Source: Rhodobacteraceae bacterium Water-Bin34
GTDB taxonomy: Bacteria; Pseudomonadota; Alphaproteobacteria; Rhodobacterales; Rhodobacteraceae
NCBI GenBank assembly: GCA_900197625.1
Contig: FZLS01000006.1
Span: 1 to 64,000 of the forward strand
Reading direction: 5' to 3'
Length of the DNA: 64,000 bases
Shown here in pieces: positions 8,778 to 18,459 of the stretch (position 1 is its first letter; the number at the start of each line of letters is the position of its first letter). The position numbers were made by a program, and so were the translations under genes. A model generated the notes under the pieces. The model saw nothing but the letters and a program-made list of their open reading frames with translations, did not search any database and was not told the origin of the DNA.

Positions 8778-9338
8778 TAACTTAAGGTATTCTTTTTGAG
8801 ATATTTCAATACATCCTAATGTTTTAAGATGAGGGTTTTGAAATTGTGTATCAAATAGGGTAAACCCGCACTCGTTTAAATGATCTATTAAATGTTTAAG
8901 AGCAATCTTTGAGCCATTTGCTTTTTTAGAAAACATACTTTCTCCAAAAAAAGCAGATCCCAATGTAACGCCATAAACTCCACCTATTAATATTCCATCT
9001 TGCATAATTTCAATACTGTGCGCATTACCAATCTTGAATAGTTTTTTATATGATTCATATATAATTTTATTAATCCATGTTTCATCTCTATCAGAACATG
9101 CAGTTAAAACTTCCTCAAAATGAGTATCATATGTGACGGTGTAATCACCCTTATCAATGATTTTTTTCAACGAGCGAGATACATGAAACCCATCTAGTGG
9201 AATTATTCCACGTAACTTAGGTTCTACCCAGTACACTTCATTACTTTTAGCATTCTCCGACATTGGAAATACACCATTAGCATAACCATTTAGTAATAAG
9301 TCAGAGTTTATATAAGAATTAGTGAGCATCTCACTCAT
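8742..9338 (-). CDS. aat: Leucyl/phenylalanyl-tRNA--protein transferase
   Basis: Cytoplasmic N-end-rule enzyme that adds Leu or Phe to proteins with N-terminal Arg or Lys, marking them for ClpAP. The 198 aa include the N-terminal 'LLNGYANGVFPM' (family: AYxxGxFPW), 'YWVEPKLRGIIPLDGFHVSRSLKK', 'ETWI', 'HSIEIMQDGILIGGVYGVTLGSAFFGESMFS' and 'LFDTQFQNPHLKTLG'. All expected blocks are present. Start 9338; an in-frame ATG three codons later is an alternative. It is last in the accB-accC-aat operon, 12 bases after accC. Its 3' end overlaps DUF2155 by 36 bases on the opposite strand. Confidence 0.95.
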   Translation of the reverse strand: MSEMLTNSYINSDLLLNGYANGVFPMSENAKSNEVYWVEPKLRGIIPLDGFHVSRSLKKIIDKGDYTVTYDTHFEEVLTACSDRDETWINKIIYESYKKLFKIGNAHSIEIMQDGILIGGVYGVTLGSAFFGESMFSKKANGSKIALKHLIDHLNECGFTLFDTQFQNPHLKTLGCIEISQKEYLKLLKCALVHEVSF

Positions 9339-9350
9339 TTGTATTTTGAA

Positions 9351-10694
9351 TTAGAAACTTTTATCAAGCCATTTTTCCAACCAGTGGATATCATAGTCAC
9401 CGTTTTGAATGTCTTTTTCGTCTAACAATGCGTTGAACAAAGGTGTTGTGGTATCTACGCCATCTACAATTAATTCATCTAATGCTCTTCGTAGTCTAGC
9501 CAATGCTGCTGGTCTACTCGTCCCTGAAACTATTAATTTACCTATTAAACTGTCATAATAGGGTGGTATTGAATAACCAGCATATAATGCACTATCCATA
9601 CGTACTCCTAATCCTCCAGGCGCATGAAATGTTGATACTGTTCCAGGGCAGGGTGTAAAATTAGGCAATCTCTCTGCATTTATTCTTACTTCAATTGAAT
9701 GACCTTTGATTTCTAGATCATCTTGCTTGAATGTCATTTTTTCACCAGATGCTACTCGCAATTGTTCTTTAACTAAATCAACTCGAAATATAGTTTCAGT
9801 TACTGGATGCTCAACTTGCAATCGGGTATTCATTTCAATGAAATAAAATTCACCATCTTCATATAAAAATTCAATTGTCCCTGCTCCAGAGTATCCAATA
9901 TTGGCTACTGCTTCAGAGCATGTTGAACCGATCTTTTCACGTAACTCAGGAGTAATCGACGGGCCTGGGGCTTCTTCAAAAACTTTTTGATGTCGGCGTT
10001 GTAAAGAGCAATCCCTTTCACCTAGGTGAACAGCTCTACCTTTCCCATCTCCAAAAACTTGAACTTCTATATGTCTGGGCTTTTGTAAATATTTTTCAAT
10101 ATAGACTTCATCGTTTCCAAATGCAGCTTTTGACTCTGATCTAGCAGAACCAAAGGCTTCGTCTAAATCTTTTTTTGTAAGAGCTAATTTCATTCCACGG
10201 CCACCACCACCAGCAGTTGCCTTAACAATTACTGGAAAGCCCATTTCGTCTGAAACTTTATGGGCTTCCTCTAATGTGGGAACACCCCCGGGTGAGCCAG
10301 GCACACATGGGACGCCTAGATTTATCATAGTTTCTTTTGCTGTAATTTTGTCGCCCATCATACGAATATGTTCAGCGCTAGGACCTATGAAGGTAATTCC
10401 ATGGTCTTCTAATACCTGAACAAATGAAGCATTTTCAGATAAAAAGCCGTATCCTGGATGTACTGCTTCGGCTCCTGTAACTTCACAGGCTGCAATTATT
10501 GCTGCTACATTCAAGTAACTTTCAGATCCTGATGGAGGTCCAATACAGACAGTTTCATCTGCCATTCTGACGTGCATTGCATCACTATCAGCCGTTGAAT
10601 GAACTGCAACTGTGGCAACGCCTAATTCTTTACAGGCTCTAATAACCCTTAAAGCAATTTCACCGCGATTAGCGATCAGAATTTTAGAAAACAT
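9351..10694 (-). CDS. accC: Acetyl-CoA carboxylase, biotin carboxylase subunit
   Basis: Carboxylates biotin on AccB using ATP and bicarbonate, the first half-reaction of fatty acid synthesis. The 447 aa show the N-terminal 'MFSKILIANRGEIALRVIRACKELG' fold, the ATP-grasp 'GGGGRGMK' glycine loop (about 164-171), 'FIEMNTRLQVEHPVTE' with catalytic Glu and Arg residues (about 285-300), and the C-terminal 'RINAERLPNFTPCPG' region. Length is normal. It lies 19 bases downstream of accB in the same operon. Confidence 0.98.
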   Translation of the reverse strand: MFSKILIANRGEIALRVIRACKELGVATVAVHSTADSDAMHVRMADETVCIGPPSGSESYLNVAAIIAACEVTGAEAVHPGYGFLSENASFVQVLEDHGITFIGPSAEHIRMMGDKITAKETMINLGVPCVPGSPGGVPTLEEAHKVSDEMGFPVIVKATAGGGGRGMKLALTKKDLDEAFGSARSESKAAFGNDEVYIEKYLQKPRHIEVQVFGDGKGRAVHLGERDCSLQRRHQKVFEEAPGPSITPELREKIGSTCSEAVANIGYSGAGTIEFLYEDGEFYFIEMNTRLQVEHPVTETIFRVDLVKEQLRVASGEKMTFKQDDLEIKGHSIEVRINAERLPNFTPCPGTVSTFHAPGGLGVRMDSALYAGYSIPPYYDSLIGKLIVSGTSRPAALARLRRALDELIVDGVDTTTPLFNALLDEKDIQNGDYDIHWLEKWLDKSF

Positions 10695-10713
10695 ATTTTT
10701 ACTCCGCTACCGA

Positions 10714-11214
10714 TTATTCAATAATTATCAGTGGTGTTCCGAACTCAACTGGTGTGCCATCATCTACTAGTATTCTAGCAACTTTCCCTGATTTTGGTGC
10801 AGGAATTTGGTTCATTGTCTTCATCGCTTCTACTATTAAAATAGTTTGCCCTTCGGTAATTTTATCTCCAACAGAAATGAATGGTTGTGATCCTGGTTCA
10901 GCCTGTAGATAAACAGTTCCTACCATTGGTGAAGTAACTGCGCCAATTAAATTTGCAGGATCGTCTGGTGTTGGGCTTGGGCTTGGTGGTATGCTTTGAG
11001 TATTTGCGGCTGGTGAAACTGCTGCTATTTGAGGTTGAGTTACAGCTGCTAAGGCACTTGTTGTAGGAGCAAATGCTCTTGTGACTCTTACATCTAAAGT
11101 ACTATCAGCGCCATATTCTCGTTTTACTCTTACTTCTGCTAAATCATTAGTTTTAAGAACTTCGGCCAATGCCTGAATGAACTTAACGTCTGTGTCCTGA
11201 TCTTTTTTTGTCAT
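10714..11214 (-). CDS. accB: Biotin carboxyl carrier protein of acetyl-CoA carboxylase
   Basis: Carries biotin between AccC and the carboxyltransferase. The 166 aa have an N-terminal region, a proline/alanine/serine-rich flexible linker (about 55-88), and a biotinyl domain with 'VEAMKTMN', where Lys132 is the biotinylation site. First gene of accB-accC-aat. In many alphaproteobacteria aroQ precedes accB; here that position is a 103-base AT-rich gap, then the M48 protease gene. Confidence 0.98.
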   Translation of the reverse strand: MTKKDQDTDVKFIQALAEVLKTNDLAEVRVKREYGADSTLDVRVTRAFAPTTSALAAVTQPQIAAVSPAANTQSIPPSPSPTPDDPANLIGAVTSPMVGTVYLQAEPGSQPFISVGDKITEGQTILIVEAMKTMNQIPAPKSGKVARILVDDGTPVEFGTPLIIIE

Positions 11215-11317
11215 TTGTCCCTCAAGAAAGCTTATGGGTTTAGCCCCATTAAGTTTTATATAAGCTAATTAATACTAAGATAAAAGTCTGTTAGTTAGCT
11301 TAATTAATATAGCTAAA

Positions 11318-12637
11318 TTAATTAACTATATTTTCTATTTCTAAAACTAAATCTTCTGCTTTTAACCACACGATACTGCCGTGCGTGGACGTTCCTAGGA
11401 CTCTTTTTGCATGAAGCATTGCGTTTTTAAATTTACCATAAAGCGCATATCTTTCAGCTGTTAATAGTGAAGCCCACCCTGTTTCTCCAATATTTGAATA
11501 TGCTATGGCTAACTCTCTAAGTAACCTGCTATTATTTGGATCTTTAGTATAAATTTCCTTTAATAGACTAATTGAAGTTTTATATTCACCAATAGCATTT
11601 AAAGCTCTTGCATAACCAATCTTAAGTAAAAATTGATTAGGTTCCAATTCCAATGCTCGTTTATAATATTTTATAGATTCTTCTACATTTCCATTTTCTA
11701 ATAGGAATTGTGCTTTTAATTCATTATAATAGGGATCGTCTGGTTTTATTTTTAATAAATTTTCTATTTCCAGTTTGGCGAGTTTAAAATCTGGCATCCT
11801 GTGGTATGCAATTGCTCGAGTGTATGTCGTTAATTCTTTATTATTTTTAAAATTTGATATGCGTAAAATGCTATTAGGTTTACCTGTGAAGCCTATAAAT
11901 TTTGCACGCATTCTTTGAAATAAATAATCAAGATTCTTATCTCTGGGTTTAATTGTATAATTTAACGACTTTAGGGATTTATCGATACTCGATATTCGTT
12001 GAGAATTTAAAGGATGTGTTTGGATGTATGGATCTTGTCGTTTGGCAGTCAGAAATTCTTGACCTTTAAATATCTTAAGAACTTCTAAAGCAGCATTTGG
12101 GTTAATATTTGCTTCTGCCATTAACTTAATGCCAGTTTGATCTGCGCTTGCTTCTTGCGTCCTTGTGTTCTTTAAAAAAGCTCTTTTTGATGCGCTTTGT
12201 GTGCCAGCCGCTAATCCAATCACTACATTAGTATCTCCAGTGGCCAAACCCGCAGCTGCACTTAATGCCATACCAATTCCTGCTACAGTTTGTGCGCGGT
12301 CAAAGTCAGATATTCTTTGTATGTAATGACCACCTATAATATGAGCAATTTCGTGGGCAATTACAGATTGCAATTGCTCTACTGTTTCTAATTTTGCAAT
12401 TAACCCATAATGAATAAATATATTGTGTCCACTTGTTACAAATGCATTCATTGAACTATCATTTATTACAAGAATTTTGAAATTTTCTTTATCAATTTTT
12501 GTATTTTTGATTAGTGGTTCTGTAATTATCTTTAAGGTTTCTTCAATTTCAGCATCTCTTATTAACTCTTTTCCAAAAACGACTTTTGGTAAAAGCAAAG
12601 AAATAAACAAATATAAAAATAATATTTTTTTTATCAT
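11318..12637 (-). CDS. M48-family periplasmic metalloprotease with TPR repeats (BepA-like)
   Basis: A 439-aa exported zinc protease likely involved in outer-membrane protein quality control. Residues 1-22 form a signal peptide. The catalytic HEIAH motif is at 95-99 ('SVIAHEIAHIIGGH'), with a downstream 'EASADQTG' segment giving the third zinc ligand. The C-terminal half (about 260-420) is helical with TPR-like units such as 'NGNVEESIKYYKRALELEPNQ' and 'LLRELAIAYSNIGETGWA'. Architecture matches BepA/YfgC-type proteases. It lies between rne, which ends at a likely terminator, and accB on the same strand. BepA orthology is inferred. Confidence 0.9.
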   Translation of the reverse strand: MIKKILFLYLFISLLLPKVVFGKELIRDAEIEETLKIITEPLIKNTKIDKENFKILVINDSSMNAFVTSGHNIFIHYGLIAKLETVEQLQSVIAHEIAHIIGGHYIQRISDFDRAQTVAGIGMALSAAAGLATGDTNVVIGLAAGTQSASKRAFLKNTRTQEASADQTGIKLMAEANINPNAALEVLKIFKGQEFLTAKRQDPYIQTHPLNSQRISSIDKSLKSLNYTIKPRDKNLDYLFQRMRAKFIGFTGKPNSILRISNFKNNKELTTYTRAIAYHRMPDFKLAKLEIENLLKIKPDDPYYNELKAQFLLENGNVEESIKYYKRALELEPNQFLLKIGYARALNAIGEYKTSISLLKEIYTKDPNNSRLLRELAIAYSNIGETGWASLLTAERYALYGKFKNAMLHAKRVLGTSTHGSIVWLKAEDLVLEIENIVN

Positions 12638-12685
12638 ATCATTAAGTTAGATTTATATTCATTCAAATACAAATTAAGATTATTT

Positions 12686-12718
12686 CAAAAATGAAGTTAA
12701 TATGGAGTGGGCTTCATT
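12686..12718 (-). terminator. Probable intrinsic terminator after rne
   Basis: On the minus strand AATGAAG (12718-12712) pairs with CTTCATT (12696-12690) around a 15-base loop. It is followed by a short U-run (TTTTT, 12691-12687). It begins 3 bases after the rne stop codon. The stem is only 7 bp, so strength is uncertain. Confidence 0.5.
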
Positions 12719-12720
12719 AT

Positions 12721-15291
12721 TTATGATTTAGACCACCAACCTCGTCGTTTTGGCTTATCAGGCGCTTCGACTTTTAACTCGACCGATTTATCTTCATCTT
12801 TATCTTTAATTTCATCTGATGGTTTAGCTGTAGGTTTTTTTGCTTTCGTAACAGTCTTATTTTTACTTTTCGGTGTTTTGCTTTCAGATGTACTTACGTC
12901 CTGAGTTTTCTTTTTTAATTTCGCTTGGGGCTTTTTTGGTTTTTCTATTTCTTTATTTTTTTCTGCTTCAGCTTTATCAGCTTCAATTTGGGCTTTTGTG
13001 CGTCTTTTACGTTTTTTTGGTTTTGTTTCATCACTTAATTCGTCAACAGATTCATTAGACTCAGTTTGTTCATTTGGAGTATTTATTTCAATTTCAGTTA
13101 TCTTTTTTGGCTTTTGTTTTCTTTTGGCTTTCACAGCTTTTGATTCAACTGGTTGTTCTTGATCATTTTCTGAATTTTCGTCAGGAGAACTATTAAAAAT
13201 TGGAGTATCTACTTGATTAATATCATCAGAGCCTTCAGATGAATTTGTGGCAATATCATCTTTACGAGGCTTTCTGCGCCTTCTTCGGCGTCGCTTTTTG
13301 GGCTTATCATCATCCTCAAGGTTAGCTGAAGGTTCCGCATCATCAGAATTTTTTGCAACTTCTATATTTGCTACTGCTTCCATTTCGCGCGCAGTAGGCA
13401 TGTCAAATACATCTGCAATAATTCGCGACGTAGTTTTGCGTTTTTCTAATTCATAATCTGTTCCAACCATGGATGATGATGCTTCAATAATTATTGAAAT
13501 ACCATATTGTGACTCAATTAGAGCAATGTTTTCTCTTTTATGGTTCATAAGATAGTTAGATATTCCAACTGGAACTGTTGCTAAAATTTCTTTTGTACGT
13601 TTTCTTATGGCTTCTTCTTCAATCTCTCTAAGTATTGATAACGCTTGGCTATCATCTGATCGAACAAGTCCAGTTCCTAAGCAATGTGGGCATTCTTTTG
13701 TAGTTGCTTCTAACATACCAGGTCTTAGTCTTTGACGTGACATTTCCATAAGGCCAAACCCTGAAATTCGCCCTACTTGAATGCGGGCTCTATCAGATTT
13801 TAATTTATCTTTCATGCGTTTTTCGACTGCTATGTTATTGCGGCGTTCTTCCATATCAATGAAATCAATTACAATTAACCCAGCTAAATCACGTAATCGT
13901 AGTTGACGTGCAACTTCATCAGCGGCTTCTAGATTTGTTTTTAATGCAGTCTTTTCAATCGAAGACTCTTTTGTTGCTTTACCTGAATTAACATCTACCG
14001 CAACTAATGCTTCCGTTACGCCTATAACAATATATCCTCCAGATTTAAGCTGAACGGTTGGGTTGAACATGCCACCAAGATAATTTTCCACCTGATATCT
14101 TGCATATAGAGGCATTTTATTCTTGTATTGTTTAACTCGCTTTACATGTGTTGGCATTAACATTGTCATATAAGCTTTTGCCGCCTCGTAGCCTCGCTCA
14201 CCATCTACTATAATTTCGTCAATATCATTGTTATATAAATCACGAATTGAGCGTTTTATTATATCACCTTCAGCATAAATTTGAGTAGGGGCAATGCTTT
14301 CTAATGTAACATCTCTAATTTGTGTCCATTGTCGCATGAGATATTCGTAGTCTCTAAGTATATCGTCCCTATTGCGCTTTGCTCCAGCTGTTCGAACAAT
14401 TAACCCAGCACCTTTGGGCACATCTAATTCACTAGTAATTTCTTTGATCTTTTTACGGTCTTGAACATTTGTAATTTTACGAGAAATACCACCACCTCGA
14501 GCCGTGTTTGGCATTAAAACACAATAACGACCAGCTAATGATAAATATGTTGTAAGTGCAGCGCCTTTATTACCACGTTCCTCCTTAACTACTTGTATTA
14601 ATAATATTTGACGAACCTTAATTACTTCTTGGATTTTATACCTTCGAGGTCTAGGTTTTCTAGGTCGCACTTCTTCTTCAATGTCATCATCAGCAACAGA
14701 CTCAATTTCGCTGTCTGAATTTGCTTCATCGTCAGATTCTACATTAATTTCACTATTATTCTTTAAATCTAAATCGATAGGATTATCTGAAACTTCTTCA
14801 TTATCTGTAATAGAATTTGGATTTGAACTATCTTGATTTTCTGTCACATTTAGGGTTTCAACATTTTCATCTGATTTTTCAATGACATCTGATGAAATGC
14901 TAATGTCACTATCAGCCTCTTCTGCTATAACTTTTGGTTTTCGCTTCCTGATACGTGATTTTTTTTGTTGCGCTAAGTTTGCTTCTTCTTCCAATGTTTT
15001 TGCATAAGCTTCTTCTTCAGCTATTAATGCTTCTCGATCAGCAACTGGAATTTGGTAATAGTCAGGATGAATTTCTGCAAATGATAAAAATCCATGTCTA
15101 TTTCCACCATAATCTACAAAAGCAGCTTGTAGTGAAGGCTCAACACGCGTCACTTTTGCTAAGTATATATTTCCCGAAAGTTGTCTTTTGTTTAAACTTT
15201 CAAAGTCAAATTCATCAACTTTATTTCCTTCAACAACAACAACTCTGGTTTCCTCAGCATGTGTTGCATCAATAAGCATTTTCTTTGGCAT
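12721..15291 (-). CDS. rne: Ribonuclease E/G, degradosome endonuclease
   Basis: Main mRNA-decay and rRNA-processing endonuclease. The 856 aa start with 'MLIDATHAEETRVVVVEG' and an S1 domain. As in other Alphaproteobacteria, the S1 domain is split by a long acidic, low-complexity insertion (about residues 92-225) rich in Asp, Glu, Ser and Asn. The catalytic Asp residues lie in 'LVAVDVNSGKAT' and 'IVIDFIDMEERRN'. The zinc-link 'CPHCLGTG' allows tetramerisation. The last 250 or so residues form a disordered Lys/Arg- and Glu-rich tail with an Arg run (KKRRRRRRRKPRK), the usual RNA-binding and degradosome scaffold. Transcription diverges from mrcA across a 545-base region holding several hairpins, consistent with a long autoregulated leader. 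Confidence 0.97.
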   Translation of the reverse strand: MPKKMLIDATHAEETRVVVVEGNKVDEFDFESLNKRQLSGNIYLAKVTRVEPSLQAAFVDYGGNRHGFLSFAEIHPDYYQIPVADREALIAEEEAYAKTLEEEANLAQQKKSRIRKRKPKVIAEEADSDISISSDVIEKSDENVETLNVTENQDSSNPNSITDNEEVSDNPIDLDLKNNSEINVESDDEANSDSEIESVADDDIEEEVRPRKPRPRRYKIQEVIKVRQILLIQVVKEERGNKGAALTTYLSLAGRYCVLMPNTARGGGISRKITNVQDRKKIKEITSELDVPKGAGLIVRTAGAKRNRDDILRDYEYLMRQWTQIRDVTLESIAPTQIYAEGDIIKRSIRDLYNNDIDEIIVDGERGYEAAKAYMTMLMPTHVKRVKQYKNKMPLYARYQVENYLGGMFNPTVQLKSGGYIVIGVTEALVAVDVNSGKATKESSIEKTALKTNLEAADEVARQLRLRDLAGLIVIDFIDMEERRNNIAVEKRMKDKLKSDRARIQVGRISGFGLMEMSRQRLRPGMLEATTKECPHCLGTGLVRSDDSQALSILREIEEEAIRKRTKEILATVPVGISNYLMNHKRENIALIESQYGISIIIEASSSMVGTDYELEKRKTTSRIIADVFDMPTAREMEAVANIEVAKNSDDAEPSANLEDDDKPKKRRRRRRRKPRKDDIATNSSEGSDDINQVDTPIFNSSPDENSENDQEQPVESKAVKAKRKQKPKKITEIEINTPNEQTESNESVDELSDETKPKKRKRRTKAQIEADKAEAEKNKEIEKPKKPQAKLKKKTQDVSTSESKTPKSKNKTVTKAKKPTAKPSDEIKDKDEDKSVELKVEAPDKPKRRGWWSKS

Positions 15292-15836
15292 AATATTCTT
15301 TCGTCACGTAAATGGGGCCTCACTTTATAAAAAGTAGAGAATTTATTTACATGAATAGTTAAGGCGGAAATAAACGCGTGAATATCTTTGTAAAAGGCAT
15401 TAAGCCATTCAAATTTACTATATTTTGCACACACGCGTTTCATCGCGGGTTTCTCCTGTGATCTTATTATGATCACTAATAAGGCTAGTCTTGCACTTTT
15501 TGTGCAATAAAGCTGTTCTCTTAGCCACATGGCTTGTTAGAGTTTTTAGAGGAGGACTTTGGTTGGGTATTAGCCACTACCTGTCTCATAAATTACTACT
15601 AACGAATCTCTTAATGATTTATTTAAATCATATAGTTCTTTTTTAGTTTGCTAAAAAATTAATTACAACGTGTATTTAATATATTGATTATCATTAATAA
15701 TAATCAATAAAATTAAATATTTTTATTTTGCCCTTAAATAATTTATGATTGTTTGATATTAATTATTTAAATCATCTAGATAACGTCCATGACAAAAAAT
15801 GTATATTTTTGTTGCAATTAATTAGGAAATTACAAC
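15292..15836. promoter_or_regulatory. Long divergent intergenic region between rne and mrcA, with several stem-loops
   Basis: 545 bases with no convincing gene. Nearest rne (minus strand) are CGCG-tttcat-CGCG (15434-15447), GTGATC-ttattat-GATCAC (15458-15476), and TTGCAC-ttttt-GTGCAA (15491-15507). The last is enclosed by GGCTA/TAGCC (15483-15487 with 15522-15526). The cluster is less AT-rich than its flanks and could be a structured rne 5' UTR. Nearer mrcA is a 9-bp inverted repeat, ATTGATTAT (15683-15691) with ATAATCAAT (15700-15708), possibly an operator. In many relatives an amidase gene (amiC) lies between rne and mrcA; it is absent here. Confidence 0.55.
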
Positions 15837-18416
15837 TTGTTTCGTTTCATTTTTTCGTTTTTTGGATCTATTTTTGCTTTATTAACATTAGGATGTGCGC
15901 TGTTTGCTATAATTATAACAGCTATTTTCTATGCGTATGGAAATGATCTTCCTGATTATGATCAATTATCAAATTATCAACCAGCAACAATAAGTCGTGT
16001 TTATTCAAGAGATGGAAAAGTAATAGATGAGTTTGCACAACAAAGAAGATTATTTGTATCTGCTGATGAAATACCTGATATCGTAAAAAATGCCTTCATA
16101 TCAGCTGAAGATAAGAATTTTTATAATCACATAGGATATGATCCAGCTGGGATTGCAAAAGCAATTTTTGATGCTGCAAATGGTAAAGAATTGAGAGGTG
16201 CATCTACCATAACACAGCAAGTTATGAAAAACTTTTTATTAACAAGGTCTCGCTCAATTGATCGTAAAATCAAAGAAATTATTTTGGCGACACGTATCGA
16301 AAAGTCGATGTCAAAAGATAAAATCTTAGAGCTTTACTTAAATGAAATATTTCTTGGTCAAAATTCTTATGGAATAGCTTCAGCTGCAGATACATATTTT
16401 AGTAAATCGTTAGATGAACTAGCCTTAGAAGAAGCGGCTTATCTAGCGTCTCTTCCAAAGGCTCCAAGTAATTATCACCCTGTGCGCCAAAAGGACCGTG
16501 CTATTTCTAGAAGAAATTTTGTGATACGCGAAATGGCAGAAAATGGTTATATAACAGATAATGAAGCGATAATTGCAAAATCAAAGGAATTGATTACTGT
16601 TCAAGGAGGTCAATTAGCTTCAAAACGAGCAGCTAGAGCTCCTAGAACATACTTTACTGATGAAATACGTAGGCAATTATCTTTAAGTTTTGGTGAAAAA
16701 GAATTTTTTACGGGTGGATTAGCCGTAAGCGCAACAATGGACCTAAAATTACAGTCCGATGCTGCTCAGGCATTACGTAAAGGTTTGGAAGATTATGATC
16801 GTAAATATAGCCCATGGAGAGGTCCAATTGATAGAATTGAAGATACTCATCTTCAAGATGATACATGGCGTGAAATACTAGCAAAAAAGAAGTTACCTAG
16901 AGACATTAAAGATTGGCATTTAGCTGTTATTTATGATGTGAGAAAAACAATTGCCAAAATAAAAGTAGAAGGATTCCAAAATAATAAAAATCAATTTTTA
17001 ACTTTAAATGATGAAATGATTTGGGCCAAAAATAGGATATATGCCAACGGAAAGCGTGTAGTAATAAATACAGCAAAGGACATGTGGGCGGTTGGAGATG
17101 TAGTATTTGTTAAGCCCTTATATGACAGTGATAAAAATATTATCAAATGGACATTGCGACAAATACCAAAAATACAAGGTGCATTTGTTGCAATGGATAC
17201 AGAAACTGGCAGGGTGTTAGCTATGCAGGGTGGGTTTTCTTATCAACATTCTGTATTTAATAGGGCAACACAAGCAAAGCGACAACCTGGTTCGTCTTTT
17301 AAGCCTTTTGTTTATGCAGCAGCACTAGATGTTGGATATAGTCCTGCATCACTTATAATTGATGCTCCCATAGAGATTGATACTCCACAAGGATTGTGGA
17401 GTCCTAAAAATTCTTCAAACAAATTTTATGGACCCGCGCCACTTAGAATTGGTATAGAACAGTCACGAAATTTAATGACAATTAGGTTGGCACAAGACGT
17501 TGGGATGGAGGTAATAAGTGGTTATGCTGAACGTTTTGGTGTTTATAATAAAATGCAAAAGCTTCTTGCAGCATCATTAGGCGCTCAAGAAACTACACTA
17601 TATAGAATGGTATCATCGTACGCTATGTTTGCAAATGGAGGTGAACGTGTTGCCCCAACAATGGTTGACCGAGTTCAGGATAGATTTGGTAGAACTATCT
17701 ATAAGCACGATAAAAGAAAGTGCACTAATTGTGAAAATAATGTACTTCAAATGGGTAAATCACCATATATTAATAGTAACCGGGAGCGTGTATTAGATCC
17801 TCTTACTGCCTTTAGGCTGCAATCAATGATGCGTGGAGTTGTTGAAAGGGGAACAGCAAAATCGGTTGAAATTAAAGGAGTGGAAATTGCTGGAAAAACT
17901 GGCACAACAAATGACGCAAAAGATGTATGGTTTGTTGGGTTTACTCGAAATATTGTTGCAGGATGCTTTATAGGATTTGATACACCAAAGCCTTTACGCA
18001 AGGGTGCATCAGGTGGTGGTATGTGTGGTCCTGTTTTTAAAGAGTTTATGATTGAAGCTATAAAGAAATATGGTTCAGGAAGTTTTAGCCAACCTCCAAA
18101 CACATATTTTGCTAAGTTTGATAGAAACACTGGAGCGTTATTACCGGACGGCGGTACAGGAGGAAATCCAAATAATATACCAGGTTCAAATGTAACATCT
18201 GAATTGTTTAGGATAGGAGATGATCCAGTATTAGATGGTTTAATTACAGTTATAGATGGTGGTTTTTCTGTAATTGCGGATGAAGAAATATTTACTGAGT
18301 TTTCAGATGATTTAGGAATGACTACAGGAGACAACTGGATCAGGCATTACATAAATAGTAAAAAACAGCCAAATAAGATTAACTTTGGAAGTTTATCAAG
18401 TGGTGGTTTATATTGA
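15837..18416 (+). CDS. mrcA: Penicillin-binding protein 1A, bifunctional transglycosylase/transpeptidase
   Basis: Inner-membrane peptidoglycan synthase of 859 aa. One N-terminal membrane helix (about 8-35) precedes the GT51 glycosyltransferase domain, with 'ISAEDKNFYNHIGYDPAGIAKA' and its catalytic Glu, and 'GASTITQQVMKNFLL'. A PBP1A-type inserted OB-like region follows (about 310-440). The transpeptidase carries the serine motif 'GSSFKPF', the 'SRN' motif and 'KTGTT'. The start is a TTG at 15837; no ATG with a good RBS precedes the membrane helix. The gene is followed by prfB, the common alphaproteobacterial order. Confidence 0.96.
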   Translation: MFRFIFSFFGSIFALLTLGCALFAIIITAIFYAYGNDLPDYDQLSNYQPATISRVYSRDGKVIDEFAQQRRLFVSADEIPDIVKNAFISAEDKNFYNHIGYDPAGIAKAIFDAANGKELRGASTITQQVMKNFLLTRSRSIDRKIKEIILATRIEKSMSKDKILELYLNEIFLGQNSYGIASAADTYFSKSLDELALEEAAYLASLPKAPSNYHPVRQKDRAISRRNFVIREMAENGYITDNEAIIAKSKELITVQGGQLASKRAARAPRTYFTDEIRRQLSLSFGEKEFFTGGLAVSATMDLKLQSDAAQALRKGLEDYDRKYSPWRGPIDRIEDTHLQDDTWREILAKKKLPRDIKDWHLAVIYDVRKTIAKIKVEGFQNNKNQFLTLNDEMIWAKNRIYANGKRVVINTAKDMWAVGDVVFVKPLYDSDKNIIKWTLRQIPKIQGAFVAMDTETGRVLAMQGGFSYQHSVFNRATQAKRQPGSSFKPFVYAAALDVGYSPASLIIDAPIEIDTPQGLWSPKNSSNKFYGPAPLRIGIEQSRNLMTIRLAQDVGMEVISGYAERFGVYNKMQKLLAASLGAQETTLYRMVSSYAMFANGGERVAPTMVDRVQDRFGRTIYKHDKRKCTNCENNVLQMGKSPYINSNRERVLDPLTAFRLQSMMRGVVERGTAKSVEIKGVEIAGKTGTTNDAKDVWFVGFTRNIVAGCFIGFDTPKPLRKGASGGGMCGPVFKEFMIEAIKKYGSGSFSQPPNTYFAKFDRNTGALLPDGGTGGNPNNIPGSNVTSELFRIGDDPVLDGLITVIDGGFSVIADEEIFTEFSDDLGMTTGDNWIRHYINSKKQPNKINFGSLSSGGLY

Positions 18417-18459
18417 TGTGTTTTATAACAATTCATAATCAATAGATTAGGGCAAGTGG

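Noticed and set aside
15192-15530. Open frame of 112 codons on the minus strand across the rne start and leader
   Set aside because: It overlaps the rne N-terminus out of frame, has no recognisable motif, and is explained by the rne gene and its untranslated leader.
17747-18334. 195-codon open frame antisense to mrcA
   Set aside because: Antisense shadow of the transpeptidase region; Pro/Ser/Asn-rich with no recognisable domain.
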